Shown here piece after piece: positions 17,120-28,400 of a stretch of DNA of 33,756 nt (the first letter of the stretch is position 1; each line of letters opens with the position of its first letter). Source of the DNA: Nakamurella sp. (lineage in GTDB: Bacteria > Actinomycetota > Actinomycetes > Mycobacteriales > Nakamurellaceae); contig JADGOY010000022.1 in assembly GCA_017882715.1 (NCBI GenBank), positions 1 through 33,756 of the forward strand, in the 5' to 3' direction. The notes beneath the pieces are model-generated. The model ran no database searches, had not been told where the DNA came from, and saw only the letters and a list, made by a program, of their open reading frames with translations. The translations under genes and the position numbers were made by a program.

Positions 17120-17180
17120 GCTGTGGACAACCGCATTGGGCCCGCGCGCAGAGGCGGTTCACCGCCGAGTTGTCCACAGC
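17120..17180. promoter_or_regulatory. Inverted pair of DnaA-box-like sites
   Basis: GCTGTGGACAA (17120-17130) and TTGTCCACAGC (17170-17180) form a perfect 11-bp inverted repeat with a 39-nt loop. Each contains TTGTCCACA, the preferred DnaA box in high-GC actinobacteria. The loop also contains GGCGGT-TC-ACCGCC (17153-17166). It lies in the 250-nt gap between divergent dapD and the 17230 gene, far from any visible oriC gene context. Confidence 0.5.
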
Positions 17181-17229
17181 CCAACGGTGCCCGCTTGCCG
17201 GGGCCGCGTCGGCGGCGCACCGTCGTCCG

Positions 17230-18234
17230 ATGAGAATCGCAGCATCCACGCCGTCGGGGCCTCGACTGATCCGGCGCGACACCGCGCTCGCCGAAGGAAT
17301 GTCCGCGAGCGACATCCGCCGGGCGCGGCAGCGGGGTGCGCTGACCGCGGTGGCTCGGGGCGTCTACCTGCCAGCGGCTGATGCCGCGGAGTTGGACGGG
17401 GCCGGGCGTCATCTGGCCGAAGTCGAGGCGATGGTCCCCCGTCTGGTCGGCGAACCCGTCGTCAGCCATGTGTCGGCAGCCGTGGTGCACGGGCTGCCCT
17501 TCTGGCACAGCGAGATGCCTGCGGTGCACGTCACCAGAGACCGCTCGGCCAAGGCCAGGCGCGGACCACATCTGCAGGCACATCGCGCCGTGTTGCACGA
17601 CAGCGAAGTGGTCATCGTCGGTGGTCTCCGGGTGACGTCGGTCGCCCGAACGGTGATCGACTGCGCACGCACCCTGCCCTTCGAGAACGCCGTGGTGCTT
17701 GCGGACGCGGCGCTGCATCGGGGCGTCGTCACGCGCGCGGACCTCGAGGCGCAGGTGCGGCGCCACGCCCGGGTCCCCTGGGGGAAGCTCGCGGACGGTG
17801 TGGTGGCGTTCGCCGACCTGCGCAGCACGAGCGTCGGCACGTCGCTCAGCCGCGTTGCGTTGCACACTGCCGGATTGCCGGCTCCGCAGGTGGACTTCGA
17901 CATCGTCGACGGCGACGGGGCGTGCCGGGGTAGATCGGACTTCGGCTATCCGGGGCCGCGGGTGCTCGGTGAGTTCGACGGGTGGGAGGAATTCGGCCGG
18001 CTGCTCGGCCCCGCGGCGGATCGGGACGGCGCGCACCGCGACAGCGCGCACGACAGGGCGCACCGTGACAGGGCGCACCGCGACAGGGTGATCGCGGCCG
18101 AACGAGTGCGTCATCGGCAACTGCTGGCCGCCGGGTGGCGGGTGGTCCGTTGGACCTGGGGGGACCTGGCCCGGCCCGCCGCGATGATCGGTCGCATGCG
18201 GCAGGCGTTGGAGCTGCCCGAGCCCGTCGGGTGA
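17230..18234 (+). CDS. AbiEi-like / DUF559-like protein of actinobacterial type
   Basis: 334 residues. An N-terminal winged-helix-like segment ([26 protein letters not shown], spanning about 23-48) resembles the AbiEi antitoxin family domain. The C-terminus (SDFGY about 236-240, then VLGEFDG about 245-251, and WRVVRWTW about 303-310) resembles the Vsr/DUF559 restriction-endonuclease-like fold seen in many actinobacterial paralogues. In relatives I recall, a lysine follows EFDG (KYGR type); here the segment is [10 protein letters not shown], so that lysine is missing and nuclease activity is doubtful. An imperfect His-Arg-Asp repeat occupies about 269-286. ATG 17230 is chosen; no Shine-Dalgarno is obvious. 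No partner toxin gene is adjacent, so the role is unknown. Confidence 0.75.
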   Translation: MRIAASTPSGPRLIRRDTALAEGMSASDIRRARQRGALTAVARGVYLPAADAAELDGAGRHLAEVEAMVPRLVGEPVVSHVSAAVVHGLPFWHSEMPAVHVTRDRSAKARRGPHLQAHRAVLHDSEVVIVGGLRVTSVARTVIDCARTLPFENAVVLADAALHRGVVTRADLEAQVRRHARVPWGKLADGVVAFADLRSTSVGTSLSRVALHTAGLPAPQVDFDIVDGDGACRGRSDFGYPGPRVLGEFDGWEEFGRLLGPAADRDGAHRDSAHDRAHRDRAHRDRVIAAERVRHRQLLAAGWRVVRWTWGDLARPAAMIGRMRQALELPEPVG

Positions 18235-18237
18235 CGA

Positions 18238-18321
18238 CCGCCGCAAGGGCGGGCGGGAACCCGCCGCAAGGCTGGCGGGAACCCGCCGCAAGGGCGGGCG
18301 GGAACCCGCCGCGAGGCCGAC
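18238..18321. repeat. Tandem 22-23-bp GC-rich repeat with hairpins between convergent genes
   Basis: Three copies (18238-18260, 18261-18282, 18283-18305) of a unit beginning CCGCCGCAAGG and ending GGCGGGAAC or CGGGCGGGAAC, plus a partial fourth (from 18306). Each junction forms a GGCGGG-AA-CCCGCC-type hairpin. It lies between the convergent stops at 18234 and 18336, so it may act as a bidirectional terminator; no U-tracts are present. Confidence 0.7.
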
Positions 18322-18335
18322 GTCGAGAGAGGGAC

Positions 18336-19244
18336 TCAGCCTGCGGTGATCTCGACCTGCCCCGCCGGTGTCGGCGCGCCGGTCTCCCAGGCGTGGTCGG
18401 TCCAGCGCTGGTCGACCGCCGCCACCGCCGTCACGTTCATCCCGGCGCCGTGCCCGACCGCCCACGCGGCCAGCGCCCGCGCCGCAGCGTCGTCACCAAG
18501 GGTCGGCACGGCGACGCGCACGATCGCGGTCCGCCCGTCGTCGGACACCGACATCACGCTGACCCCACCCAATTCCGCCGAAGCCGCCGACAGCACCGCG
18601 GACAACGCGGGAGAGGCTGCCGACGAGCCCGCAACCGCCGCCCGGTCCGGAGTCTTCGCCGTCGCTGCGTCGGCCCCGTCACGGCAGCTCAACTCCACCG
18701 GAACCGACCCGCTCAGCGCCCTGGCCAGGGTCGTGGCCTGCGGTTCCCACTTCGCGTAGGCATCCGGAAAGGCTGAAATCTGCACGGCCTGAGCGGCCGC
18801 CGTCAACGACATGTCCTGCCAGCCAGGCACTTCCAGCAGCGCGTCGTAGAACTTTCCGGAGGCGTACACCGGATCGAGGATCTGCTCGACGGTGCCCCAG
18901 CCCTGCGAGGGGCGCTGCTGGAACAGGCCAACCGAGTCCCGGTCGCCGTCCGGTCTGTTCCGCAAGCCCGATTCCTGGAATGCGGCGGCCAGCGCGATGA
19001 TCCGGGCCCGGTCGGGCACGCCCTTGGACAGCCCGACGGCGTTGATGGTCGAGGCGTGCTGCAACTCGATCGCCGTCAGGTCGAGGTCGGGCGCGGCGGA
19101 CGGATTCGCCGGATCGCCGGGCACGGTGCAGTCGGGGCCCGTCATGCCACCGGGCCCCAGCACCAGCCAACCGCCGACGACGGCCGCCGCCAGCAACAGC
19201 ACCAGCCCGGTCACGGCCAGGGTGATCGTCACGGGCCTTCGCAC
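18336..19244 (-). CDS. Membrane-anchored lysozyme-like (transglycosylase-type) protein
   Basis: 302 residues. An N-terminal hydrophobic segment (about 6-30) acts as a signal anchor, so the protein is predicted outside the membrane. The central region has features of a lysozyme/SLT-like fold: [10 protein letters not shown] (about 88-96) with a candidate catalytic Glu91, then [15 protein letters not shown] (about 104-118). A Pro/Ala/Ser-rich linker is followed by a C-terminal domain of about 100 residues that I do not recognise. Many actinobacteria encode proteins with this [12 protein letters not shown] pattern, usually listed as hypothetical. Peptidoglycan processing is an inference. The GTG start is 24 nt from the divergent dapE start. 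Confidence 0.72.
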   Translation of the reverse strand: MRRPVTITLAVTGLVLLLAAAVVGGWLVLGPGGMTGPDCTVPGDPANPSAAPDLDLTAIELQHASTINAVGLSKGVPDRARIIALAAAFQESGLRNRPDGDRDSVGLFQQRPSQGWGTVEQILDPVYASGKFYDALLEVPGWQDMSLTAAAQAVQISAFPDAYAKWEPQATTLARALSGSVPVELSCRDGADAATAKTPDRAAVAGSSAASPALSAVLSAASAELGGVSVMSVSDDGRTAIVRVAVPTLGDDAAARALAAWAVGHGAGMNVTAVAAVDQRWTDHAWETGAPTPAGQVEITAG

Positions 19245-19251
19245 GTCAACG

Positions 19252-19257
19252 ACGGTA
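19252..19257 (-). promoter_or_regulatory. Candidate leaderless -10 element for the 18336-19244 gene (TACCGT)
   Basis: On the minus strand TACCGT is followed by 7 nt and GTG at 19244. It overlaps the opposite-strand dapE -10 by two bases. Confidence 0.5.
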
Positions 19258-19261
19258 CTGT
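19256..19261 (+). promoter_or_regulatory. Candidate leaderless -10 element for dapE (TACTGT)
   Basis: TACTGT is followed by 7 nt and GTG at 19269. An identical hexamer with identical spacing precedes the 20652 gene. Confidence 0.5.
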
Positions 19262-19268
19262 GCCGGGG

Positions 19269-20351
19269 GTGTCAATCCCTGCGCCGACAAGCGCGCCCGT
19301 GCTGGACCTGCACCGCGACCCCGCCGAGCTGACCGCTGCCTTGGTCGACATCGCCTCGGTATCCGGGACGGAGGGTCCGATCGCCGATGCGATCGAGTCC
19401 GCGCTGCGCGCCCAGGACCGTTTCCTCGTCGAGCGACTGGGCAACGTCGTGCTGGCCCGCACCGACCTCGGCCGTCCCTCCCGGGTGCTGCTGGCCGGTC
19501 ACATCGACACCGTGCCGATCGCCGACAACGTGCCGTCCCGGCGGGACGGTGACATCCTGCACGGCTGCGGGACAACGGACATGAAATCCGGCGACGCGAT
19601 GCTGCTGCACCTGGCGGCCACCGTGGCCGACCCGGCACGCGACCTGACGCTGATCTTCTACGACTGCGAGGAAGTCGAGTACGAACGGAACGGGTTGACC
19701 CGGGTGCAGGCCGAGCGTCCGGAGTGGCTCACCGCAGACCTGGCAGTGCTGGCCGAGCCGACCAACGGTCAGGTCGAGGCGGGCTGCCAGGGCACCGCCG
19801 CGGTCGACGTCACGGTTCGCGGTCGGCGGGCGCATTCGGCGCGATCATGGTTGGGGGACAACGCAATTCATCGGTCGGCGGTGGTGCTGGACCGCCTCGC
19901 CGCGTTCGACGCGCGAACCGTTGACATCGACGGCTGCGTGTACCGGGAGGGGATGAACGCCGTCGGCACCTCCGGTGGCGTTGCCGGCAATGTCATTCCC
20001 GACGAATGCACGATCAAGGTCAACTTCCGGTTCGCCCCGGACCGCAGCGCGCAGAACGCGATCGCGGTCCTGCAGGGGTTGTTCGCCGACTTCGAGGTCC
20101 AGGTCCTGGACGCCGTCGGCGGAGCACTGCCCGGCCTGCGCGCACCCGCGGCGGCGGAATTCGTGGCGGCCGCGGGCGGTCAGGCGGTGGCGAAGTACGG
20201 CTGGACCGACGTGGCCCGCTTCGCGGCGCTGGGGATTCCCGCCGTCAATTTCGGTCCGGGTGATCCATCGTTGGCGCACACCCGCGAGGAGCACGTCTCG
20301 ATGACGCAGATCCGGGAGATGACGCAGGTGCTGCGCGGGTTTCTGAGCTGA
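19269..20351 (+). CDS. dapE: Succinyl-diaminopimelate desuccinylase
   Basis: Zinc aminopeptidase-fold hydrolase that removes succinate from N-succinyl-LL-diaminopimelate. 360 residues from GTG 19269. M20 family motifs are [11 protein letters not shown] (first metal ligand and nearby Asp), [10 protein letters not shown] (bridging Asp), YDCEEVEYE (catalytic Glu pair) and the dimerisation-domain segment [11 protein letters not shown] 19260, nine bases upstream in frame, is an alternative start; 19269 is preferred because of the leaderless -10 at 19256. Together with dapC and dapD it completes most of the succinylase route in this window. Confidence 0.94.
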   Translation: MSIPAPTSAPVLDLHRDPAELTAALVDIASVSGTEGPIADAIESALRAQDRFLVERLGNVVLARTDLGRPSRVLLAGHIDTVPIADNVPSRRDGDILHGCGTTDMKSGDAMLLHLAATVADPARDLTLIFYDCEEVEYERNGLTRVQAERPEWLTADLAVLAEPTNGQVEAGCQGTAAVDVTVRGRRAHSARSWLGDNAIHRSAVVLDRLAAFDARTVDIDGCVYREGMNAVGTSGGVAGNVIPDECTIKVNFRFAPDRSAQNAIAVLQGLFADFEVQVLDAVGGALPGLRAPAAAEFVAAAGGQAVAKYGWTDVARFAALGIPAVNFGPGDPSLAHTREEHVSMTQIREMTQVLRGFLS

Positions 20352-20587
20352 GAACCTGAGCCGGCGGTTGCTGAGCGGTGTGGGCTACCGCCCGCCCAGA
20401 CCCGACCGCTCGCCCGGGCCCGCCCCGCCGCCTGCCCCACCCGTCGCCCGGGCTTCGCCGGCCGCGCGGATGAACTCGTCGACTCACGTCACACGGTTCC
20501 CAAAACCGGCGACTTCAGCCGCGTTGACGAAGTTGATCCGCGCGACAAACGGGGCTGGCCTGGTGAACGTTGGGTGGCATCCGCGAA

Positions 20588-20631
20588 GACTCTGCGGTGC
20601 CGGCGTGCGGACTTTGCGGTGCCGGCGTGCG
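20588..20631 (+). repeat. Tandem 22-bp direct repeat in the LOG-family gene promoter
   Basis: Two adjacent copies (20588-20609 and 20610-20631) differ at one base (GACTCTGCGG versus GACTTTGCGG, then GTGCCGGCGTGCG in both). The 22-bp period is two helical turns. The second copy contains TTGCGG (20614-20619), a possible -35 with a 19-nt spacer to TACTGT. Confidence 0.7.
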
Positions 20632-20638
20632 TCGTCAC

Positions 20639-20644
20639 TACTGT
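20639..20644 (+). promoter_or_regulatory. Candidate leaderless -10 element for the LOG-family gene (TACTGT)
   Basis: TACTGT is followed by 7 nt and GTG at 20652, the same hexamer and spacing as dapE. Confidence 0.5.
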
Positions 20645-20651
20645 GGCGCAC

Positions 20652-21440
20652 GTGACGGAATTCGAAGATCCGCCGAGTCCGCTGACCGACGGTCAGGTGC
20701 GGGAGAGCTTCCGCGGGCCGGTTCGGCTGCGGGGTGATCAGCGCGAGGAGAACAGCAGCACCACCGACCAGCGGCTGCTGGACTCCCGCGGCCCCAGCGA
20801 CTGGGTGCACACCGATCCTTGGCGGGTGCTGCGCATCCAGGCGGAGTTCGTCGAGGGTTTCGGTGCGCTGGCCGGGCTGCCGCGCGCGGTCACGGTGTTC
20901 GGCAGCGCGCGAACCAGGCCCGGCTCGAAGCAATATCGGCTGGCAGAGGAGATCGGCGCCGCGCTCGCCCAGGAGGGTTTCGCGGTGATCACCGGCGGCG
21001 GCCCGGGGATCATGGAAGCCGCGAACAAGGGCGCCAAACAGGCCGGCGGGATGTCGGTCGGGCTGGGCATCGAACTGCCCTTCGAGCAGGGCCTGAACCG
21101 GTACGTGGACCTGGGCATCAACTTCCGATATTTCTTTGCGCGAAAGACGATGTTCGTCAAGTACTCGCAGGCCTATGTGTGTCTGCCGGGGGGGTTCGGG
21201 ACGCTGGACGAGCTGTTCGAGGCGCTCACCCTGGTGCAGACCAAGAAGGTCACCAAGTTCCCGGTGGTGCTGTTCGGCTCCGGCTATTGGGGTGGGCTCG
21301 TCAACTGGATCCGGGATTCGGTAGCGGCGTCCGGGAACATCTCGCCGCCCGACCTGGGCCTGCTGCACGTCACTGACGACGTCGACGACATGGTGCGGGT
21401 GGTGCACGACGCCTACGCGGCCTGGGAGGCCGCGCACTGA
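20652..21440 (+). CDS. LOG-family (TIGR00730) Rossmann-fold protein
   Basis: 262 residues. Nucleotide-binding Rossmann protein of the lysine-decarboxylase-like/LOG family; characterised members are cytokinin-activating phosphoribohydrolases that cleave nucleoside monophosphates. Motifs: [25 protein letters not shown], and the diagnostic [21 protein letters not shown]. The N-terminal extension of about 60 residues is hydrophilic. GTG 20652 gives the best start given the promoter geometry. A LOG-family gene near dapE also occurs in mycobacteria, so the position is conserved. Whether it acts on AMP-type substrates here cannot be told from sequence. Confidence 0.9.
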   Translation: MTEFEDPPSPLTDGQVRESFRGPVRLRGDQREENSSTTDQRLLDSRGPSDWVHTDPWRVLRIQAEFVEGFGALAGLPRAVTVFGSARTRPGSKQYRLAEEIGAALAQEGFAVITGGGPGIMEAANKGAKQAGGMSVGLGIELPFEQGLNRYVDLGINFRYFFARKTMFVKYSQAYVCLPGGFGTLDELFEALTLVQTKKVTKFPVVLFGSGYWGGLVNWIRDSVAASGNISPPDLGLLHVTDDVDDMVRVVHDAYAAWEAAH

Positions 21441-21568
21441 GCTGCGAAGTGCGGCGCCCGGTGCGGCGCCTTGGCCGGCGTCCTGGCTCGGTGCGCGGCC
21501 GGGGGCCTTGGCCGGGTGCGCGCGAGACGGCGAACAGCGGACTCACCCGACGTGGAAGGATGGCGCCC

Positions 21569-25657
<4,089 letters not shown>

Positions 25658-25757
25658 CAGGCCGCTGCCAGGCAGCAGCTGTCCCGGCCGTGCGACCACA
25701 CAGCCCGCGCGTTCCGGCGCGAGCGCATCACACCGAAAGGCATCAGGGAGAGCGACC

Positions 25758-26321
25758 ATGGCTTCCACCAGCGACTTCAAGAACGGCCTCGTGCTCAACC
25801 TCGAGGGCCAGCTCTGGACGATCACCGAGTTCCAGCACGTCAAGCCGGGCAAGGGACCGGCCTTCGTGCGGACGACGCTGAAAAACGTGCTGTCCGGCAA
25901 GGTGGTCGACAAGACCTTCAACGCCGGCGTGAAAGTCGACACCGCGACCGTCGACAAGCGCGACATGACGTTCCTGTACAAGGACGGGTCGGACTTCGTC
26001 TTCATGGACGGCGATACCTTCGACCAGATCAGCGTGCCTGCTACGACGGTCGGCACCGCGGCGAACTACATGCTGGAGAACCAGCAGGCGCTGGTCGCCC
26101 AGAACGAGGGTGTGGTGCTGTACGTCGAGCTGCCGGCCTCGGTCGAGCTCGTCGTGTCGCACACCGACCCCGGGCTGCAGGGTGACCGATCGACCGGCGG
26201 GACCAAGCCGGCCACCCTGGAAACCGGCGCGGAGATCGCCGTGCCACTGTTCCTGAACACCGGGGACAAGATCAAGGTGGACACCCGGGACGGCCGTTAC
26301 CTCGGCCGCGTCAACAGCTGA
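25758..26321 (+). CDS. efp: Elongation factor P
   Basis: Relieves ribosome stalling at polyproline stretches. 187 residues, normal length, with three beta-barrel domains; the C-terminal signature ends [10 protein letters not shown]. The tip loop reads KPGKGPAF with Lys32. The PGKGP loop is the subfamily associated in actinobacteria with an EF-P active without lysine modification (known from Corynebacterium glutamicum); no modification gene is adjacent. Start ATG has GGGAGA about 7 nt upstream. nusB follows after 18 nt. Confidence 0.97.
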   Translation: MASTSDFKNGLVLNLEGQLWTITEFQHVKPGKGPAFVRTTLKNVLSGKVVDKTFNAGVKVDTATVDKRDMTFLYKDGSDFVFMDGDTFDQISVPATTVGTAANYMLENQQALVAQNEGVVLYVELPASVELVVSHTDPGLQGDRSTGGTKPATLETGAEIAVPLFLNTGDKIKVDTRDGRYLGRVNS

Positions 26322-26339
26322 GACCGACCCAGGAAAAAC

Positions 26340-26774
26340 ATGTCCGCCCGCAGCAAGGCCCGCAAACGCGCACTCGACGTGCTGTACGCCGCCGAGGCGC
26401 GTGGCGTCGACCCGCTGGTCGTCCTGGCGGAGCGGATGGAGGTGCCGACCGGCCCGGACGTGTACTCGTACTCACCGATGGGGGACTACGCCGAATCGCT
26501 GGTGCGTGGGGTCGTCGAGCACCAGGCCAGGGTGGACACCCTGCTCGCCGAGCACTCCCATGGTTGGACGCTGGACCGGATGCCGGCGGTGGACCGGGCG
26601 ATCCTGCGCATCGCGGTGTACGAACTGGTCTACTCGGTGGACGTGCCGCCGGCCGTCGCCGTCAACGAAGCCGTCGAGGCGGCCAAGTCGCTGTCCACCG
26701 ACGACTCGCCGCGCTTCGTGAACGGCGTGCTCGGGCAGATCATGGTGATCAGCCCGCAGTTGCGCGGGGCTTGA
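26340..26774 (+). CDS. nusB: Transcription antitermination factor NusB
   Basis: All-helical RNA-binding protein that with NusE (S10) acts in rRNA antitermination. 144 residues. Recognisable features: N-terminal ARSKARKRALDVLYAAE (Arg-rich, boxA RNA contact), DRMPAVDRAILRIAVYEL and PAVAVNEAVEAAK, ending FVNGVLGQIM. AGGAA lies about 6 nt upstream of the ATG. The gene ends 24 nt before the convergent bldD stop. Confidence 0.97.
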   Translation: MSARSKARKRALDVLYAAEARGVDPLVVLAERMEVPTGPDVYSYSPMGDYAESLVRGVVEHQARVDTLLAEHSHGWTLDRMPAVDRAILRIAVYELVYSVDVPPAVAVNEAVEAAKSLSTDDSPRFVNGVLGQIMVISPQLRGA

Positions 26775-26798
26775 CCCTGCGACACGGGTGAGAGACGG

Positions 26799-27281
26799 TC
26801 AGTCGAGTTCGGTGCCCGCAGGCAGCACACCCCAATGGACCAACTGATCGGTCAGGTCCTCGGGGGTCATGTCATAGATAACCGCCAGTGACCGCAGGTC
26901 TTCCGACCGAATGGTCAGGATCTTGCCGTTGTAGTCACCGCGCTGTGACTGGATCGCCGCAGCATACCGCGCCAGCGGGCCGGCCTGATGGGTCGGCAAC
27001 TCGGCCAGCCGCTGCAGATCGATGACCAGCTTCGGACTCGGTGACCCGCGCCGGGTGGCCCGCGCGTCAGGGAGTAGTTCGGCGACCGGCACACCGTAGA
27101 ACTCGGCCAGTTCGGCGAGCTTGGCGACGGTGACGGCGCGGTCACCCCGCTCGTAAGAGCCGACGACGACCGCCTTCCAGCGGCCTTCGGACTTTTCCTC
27201 GACGCCATGCAGGCTCAAGCCCTGCTGCGCACGGATCGAACGCAGCCGCGCGCCCAGCGCGTGTGCATAGTCTGCGGACAT
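26799..27281 (-). CDS. bldD: Developmental regulator BldD (c-di-GMP-responsive)
   Basis: 160-residue DNA-binding protein. N-terminal HTH of the XRE type (about 10-70), including LSLHGVEEKSEGRWKAVVV and GSYERGDRAVTV, near-identical to Streptomyces BldD. The C-terminal domain has the c-di-GMP signature RGD-X8-RxxD: Arg114, Gly115, Asp116, then Arg125 and Asp128, at the same numbering as I recall for Streptomyces. In streptomycetes tetrameric c-di-GMP makes BldD dimerise and repress development genes. ATG 27281 is preceded by AAGGAG at 7 nt. Two BldD core boxes lie upstream, so autoregulation is likely. Confidence 0.96.
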   Translation of the reverse strand: MSADYAHALGARLRSIRAQQGLSLHGVEEKSEGRWKAVVVGSYERGDRAVTVAKLAELAEFYGVPVAELLPDARATRRGSPSPKLVIDLQRLAELPTHQAGPLARYAAAIQSQRGDYNGKILTIRSEDLRSLAVIYDMTPEDLTDQLVHWGVLPAGTELD

Positions 27282-27319
27282 GAGGAACTCCTTGATCCCG
27301 ACGAGAAACCCAACTGTAT

Positions 27320-27328
27320 ACGCAGAGT
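27320..27328. promoter_or_regulatory. BldD box core (ACGCAGAGT)
   Basis: Matches the inner palindromic part ACnC(A/T)GnGT of the known Streptomyces BldD consensus. It overlaps TACTCT on the minus strand (27324-27329), a -10-like hexamer for bldD, so binding would block transcription. The outer consensus bases do not match. Confidence 0.6.
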
Positions 27329-27417
27329 AGTCGCTTTGTACTTGATAGTGCCAGCTGGACGCGCCGAATGCCGGGACGCCGACCGGCGCGATCGGGTGGA
27401 GGCGGTTCGGGGCGGGC

Positions 27418-27426
27418 ACACAGCGT
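27418..27426. promoter_or_regulatory. Second BldD box core (ACACAGCGT)
   Basis: Also fits ACnC(A/T)GnGT. It lies 98 bp from the first core on the pyrR side. Outer bases are not a good match. Confidence 0.45.
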
Positions 27427-27511
27427 CGATGACGCAGTCGATGTGACGCAGTCGTTGTCGTGCGTTGTCGCGCGTCGGAGTCGCCTGGTCGGGGCGCCGG
27501 GCCGTCGTTGG

Positions 27512-27517
27512 TAGCAT
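27512..27517 (+). promoter_or_regulatory. Candidate -10 element for the pyr operon (TAGCAT)
   Basis: TAGCAT would start an approximately 97-nt leader ahead of pyrR that includes the PyrR-binding hairpin. No clear -35 is seen. Confidence 0.35.
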
Positions 27518-27577
27518 GGCCTCGCATCGGTTTGGCCCGTCCGCACAGCTGCGCGTTGGCCGGCCCAGGCACAGACA

Positions 27578-27613
27578 TCCTTTAAGGACCGTCCGGTGAG
27601 GCGGGAAAGGAGG
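27578..27613 (+). promoter_or_regulatory. PyrR-binding leader hairpin overlapping the pyrR ribosome-binding site
   Basis: Contains TCCGGTGAGGC (27592-27602), matching the PyrR recognition core UCCNGNGAGGY, flanked by a stem (CCG against CGG) that replaces the usual A-U by a C-G pair. An outer stem UCCUUU (27578-27583) can pair perfectly with AAAGGA (27606-27611), which is part of the pyrR Shine-Dalgarno AAAGGAGG (27606-27613). PyrR with UMP or UTP would thus stabilise a structure masking the ribosome-binding site. No attenuator terminator is visible, so translational repression fits best. Confidence 0.75.
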
Positions 27614-27620
27614 TCGCGAG

Positions 27621-28400
27621 GTGGCCACCGCGCGCCCGGTTCGACCTGCCCCAGATGACGGCATCGCCGGCGACGCGGCCCGTGGGTCGCCAGCGGCGGC
27701 CGAGCCCGGTCAGACCGCTCCGGCTGCTGCCGGAGCTCGGGGATCGACCGAGCCCGCGACGGAACTCCTCACCGAAATCCTGTCCCAGGCAGACATCGCC
27801 CGGACCATCGACCGGATCGCCCACCAGATCCTGGAACGCAACGGCGAGCGTCAGGTCGTGCTGCTGGGCATCCCGACCCGCGGCGTGTACCTGGCCCAGC
27901 GACTCGCCGAGAGACTCACCGCCTTCGCCGGTCGGTCCGCGCCGGTCGGATCGCTGGACATCACCCTGTTCCGCGACGACCTGCGGCGGAACCCGCCGCG
28001 GGCGTTGGAGGAGACTCGGTTGCCGACCGGGGGAATCGACGACACGATCGTGGTGCTGGTCGACGACGTGCTGTATTCCGGGCGAACCGTCCGCGCGGCG
28101 CTGGACGCGCTGCGGGACCACGGCAGGCCGGCGGTCATCCAACTCGCCGTCCTGGTGGACCGCGGGCACCGACAGTTGCCGATCCGCGCGGACTACGTCG
28201 GCAAGAACATCCCGACCGCCTTCGGTGACGACGTGTCGGTGCGCCTGGTGGAGATCGACGGCTCCGACAGCGTCGAGGTGGCCAGGGCCGTGCCCGCCTC
28301 GGGGCCCACCTCGCGCGCGGCGCAACCGATCAGTGCGGCGATGCCGACCAGCGCGGCGGTCTCGACCGGCGCGCAGCAGGGACGGGGGACACAGTCATGA
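27621..28400 (+). CDS. pyrR: Bifunctional pyr operon RNA-binding regulator / uracil phosphoribosyltransferase
   Basis: Senses uridine nucleotides and binds the pyr mRNA leader; may have uracil phosphoribosyltransferase activity. The PRPP-binding loop [18 protein letters not shown] and the [14 protein letters not shown] segment identify it. Length is 259 residues versus about 180-195 usual: an N-terminal Ala/Pro-rich extension of about 45 residues and a C-terminal Ala/Ser/Thr-rich tail of about 30 residues flank the core. GTG 27621 has AAAGGAGG at 7-nt spacing; a later start is possible but lacks such a site. Overlaps pyrB by ATGA. Confidence 0.93.
   Translation: MATARPVRPAPDDGIAGDAARGSPAAAEPGQTAPAAAGARGSTEPATELLTEILSQADIARTIDRIAHQILERNGERQVVLLGIPTRGVYLAQRLAERLTAFAGRSAPVGSLDITLFRDDLRRNPPRALEETRLPTGGIDDTIVVLVDDVLYSGRTVRAALDALRDHGRPAVIQLAVLVDRGHRQLPIRADYVGKNIPTAFGDDVSVRLVEIDGSDSVEVARAVPASGPTSRAAQPISAAMPTSAAVSTGAQQGRGTQS

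Larger units (their letters stand above)
20352..20651 (+). other. 300-nt intergenic region between dapE and the LOG-family gene
   Basis: No credible gene. It has a C-rich stretch after dapE, a TTGACG at about 20523, a near-perfect tandem 22-bp repeat (20588-20631) and the candidate -10 TACTGT at 20639-20644. Confidence 0.5.
27282..27620. other. 339-nt divergent intergenic region between bldD and pyrR
   Basis: No credible gene. It contains two ACnCWGnGT BldD cores (27320-27328, 27418-27426), two TGACGCAGTCG repeats (27430-27440, 27444-27454), a GTTGTCG pair (27454-27460, 27464-27470), a -10-like TAGCAT for pyrR (27512-27517), and the PyrR-binding leader (27578-27613). Confidence 0.6.

Noticed and set aside
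17120-17180. Chromosomal replication origin.
   Set aside because: Only two DnaA boxes, no AT-rich region, and no dnaA, dnaN or gyrB genes nearby.
18238-18321. CRISPR array.
   Set aside because: Units are contiguous with no unique spacers and there are no cas genes.
21560-21568. ATG 21560 as aroC start.
   Set aside because: The Shine-Dalgarno would abut the codon; GTG 21569 has better spacing and matches the conserved N-terminus.
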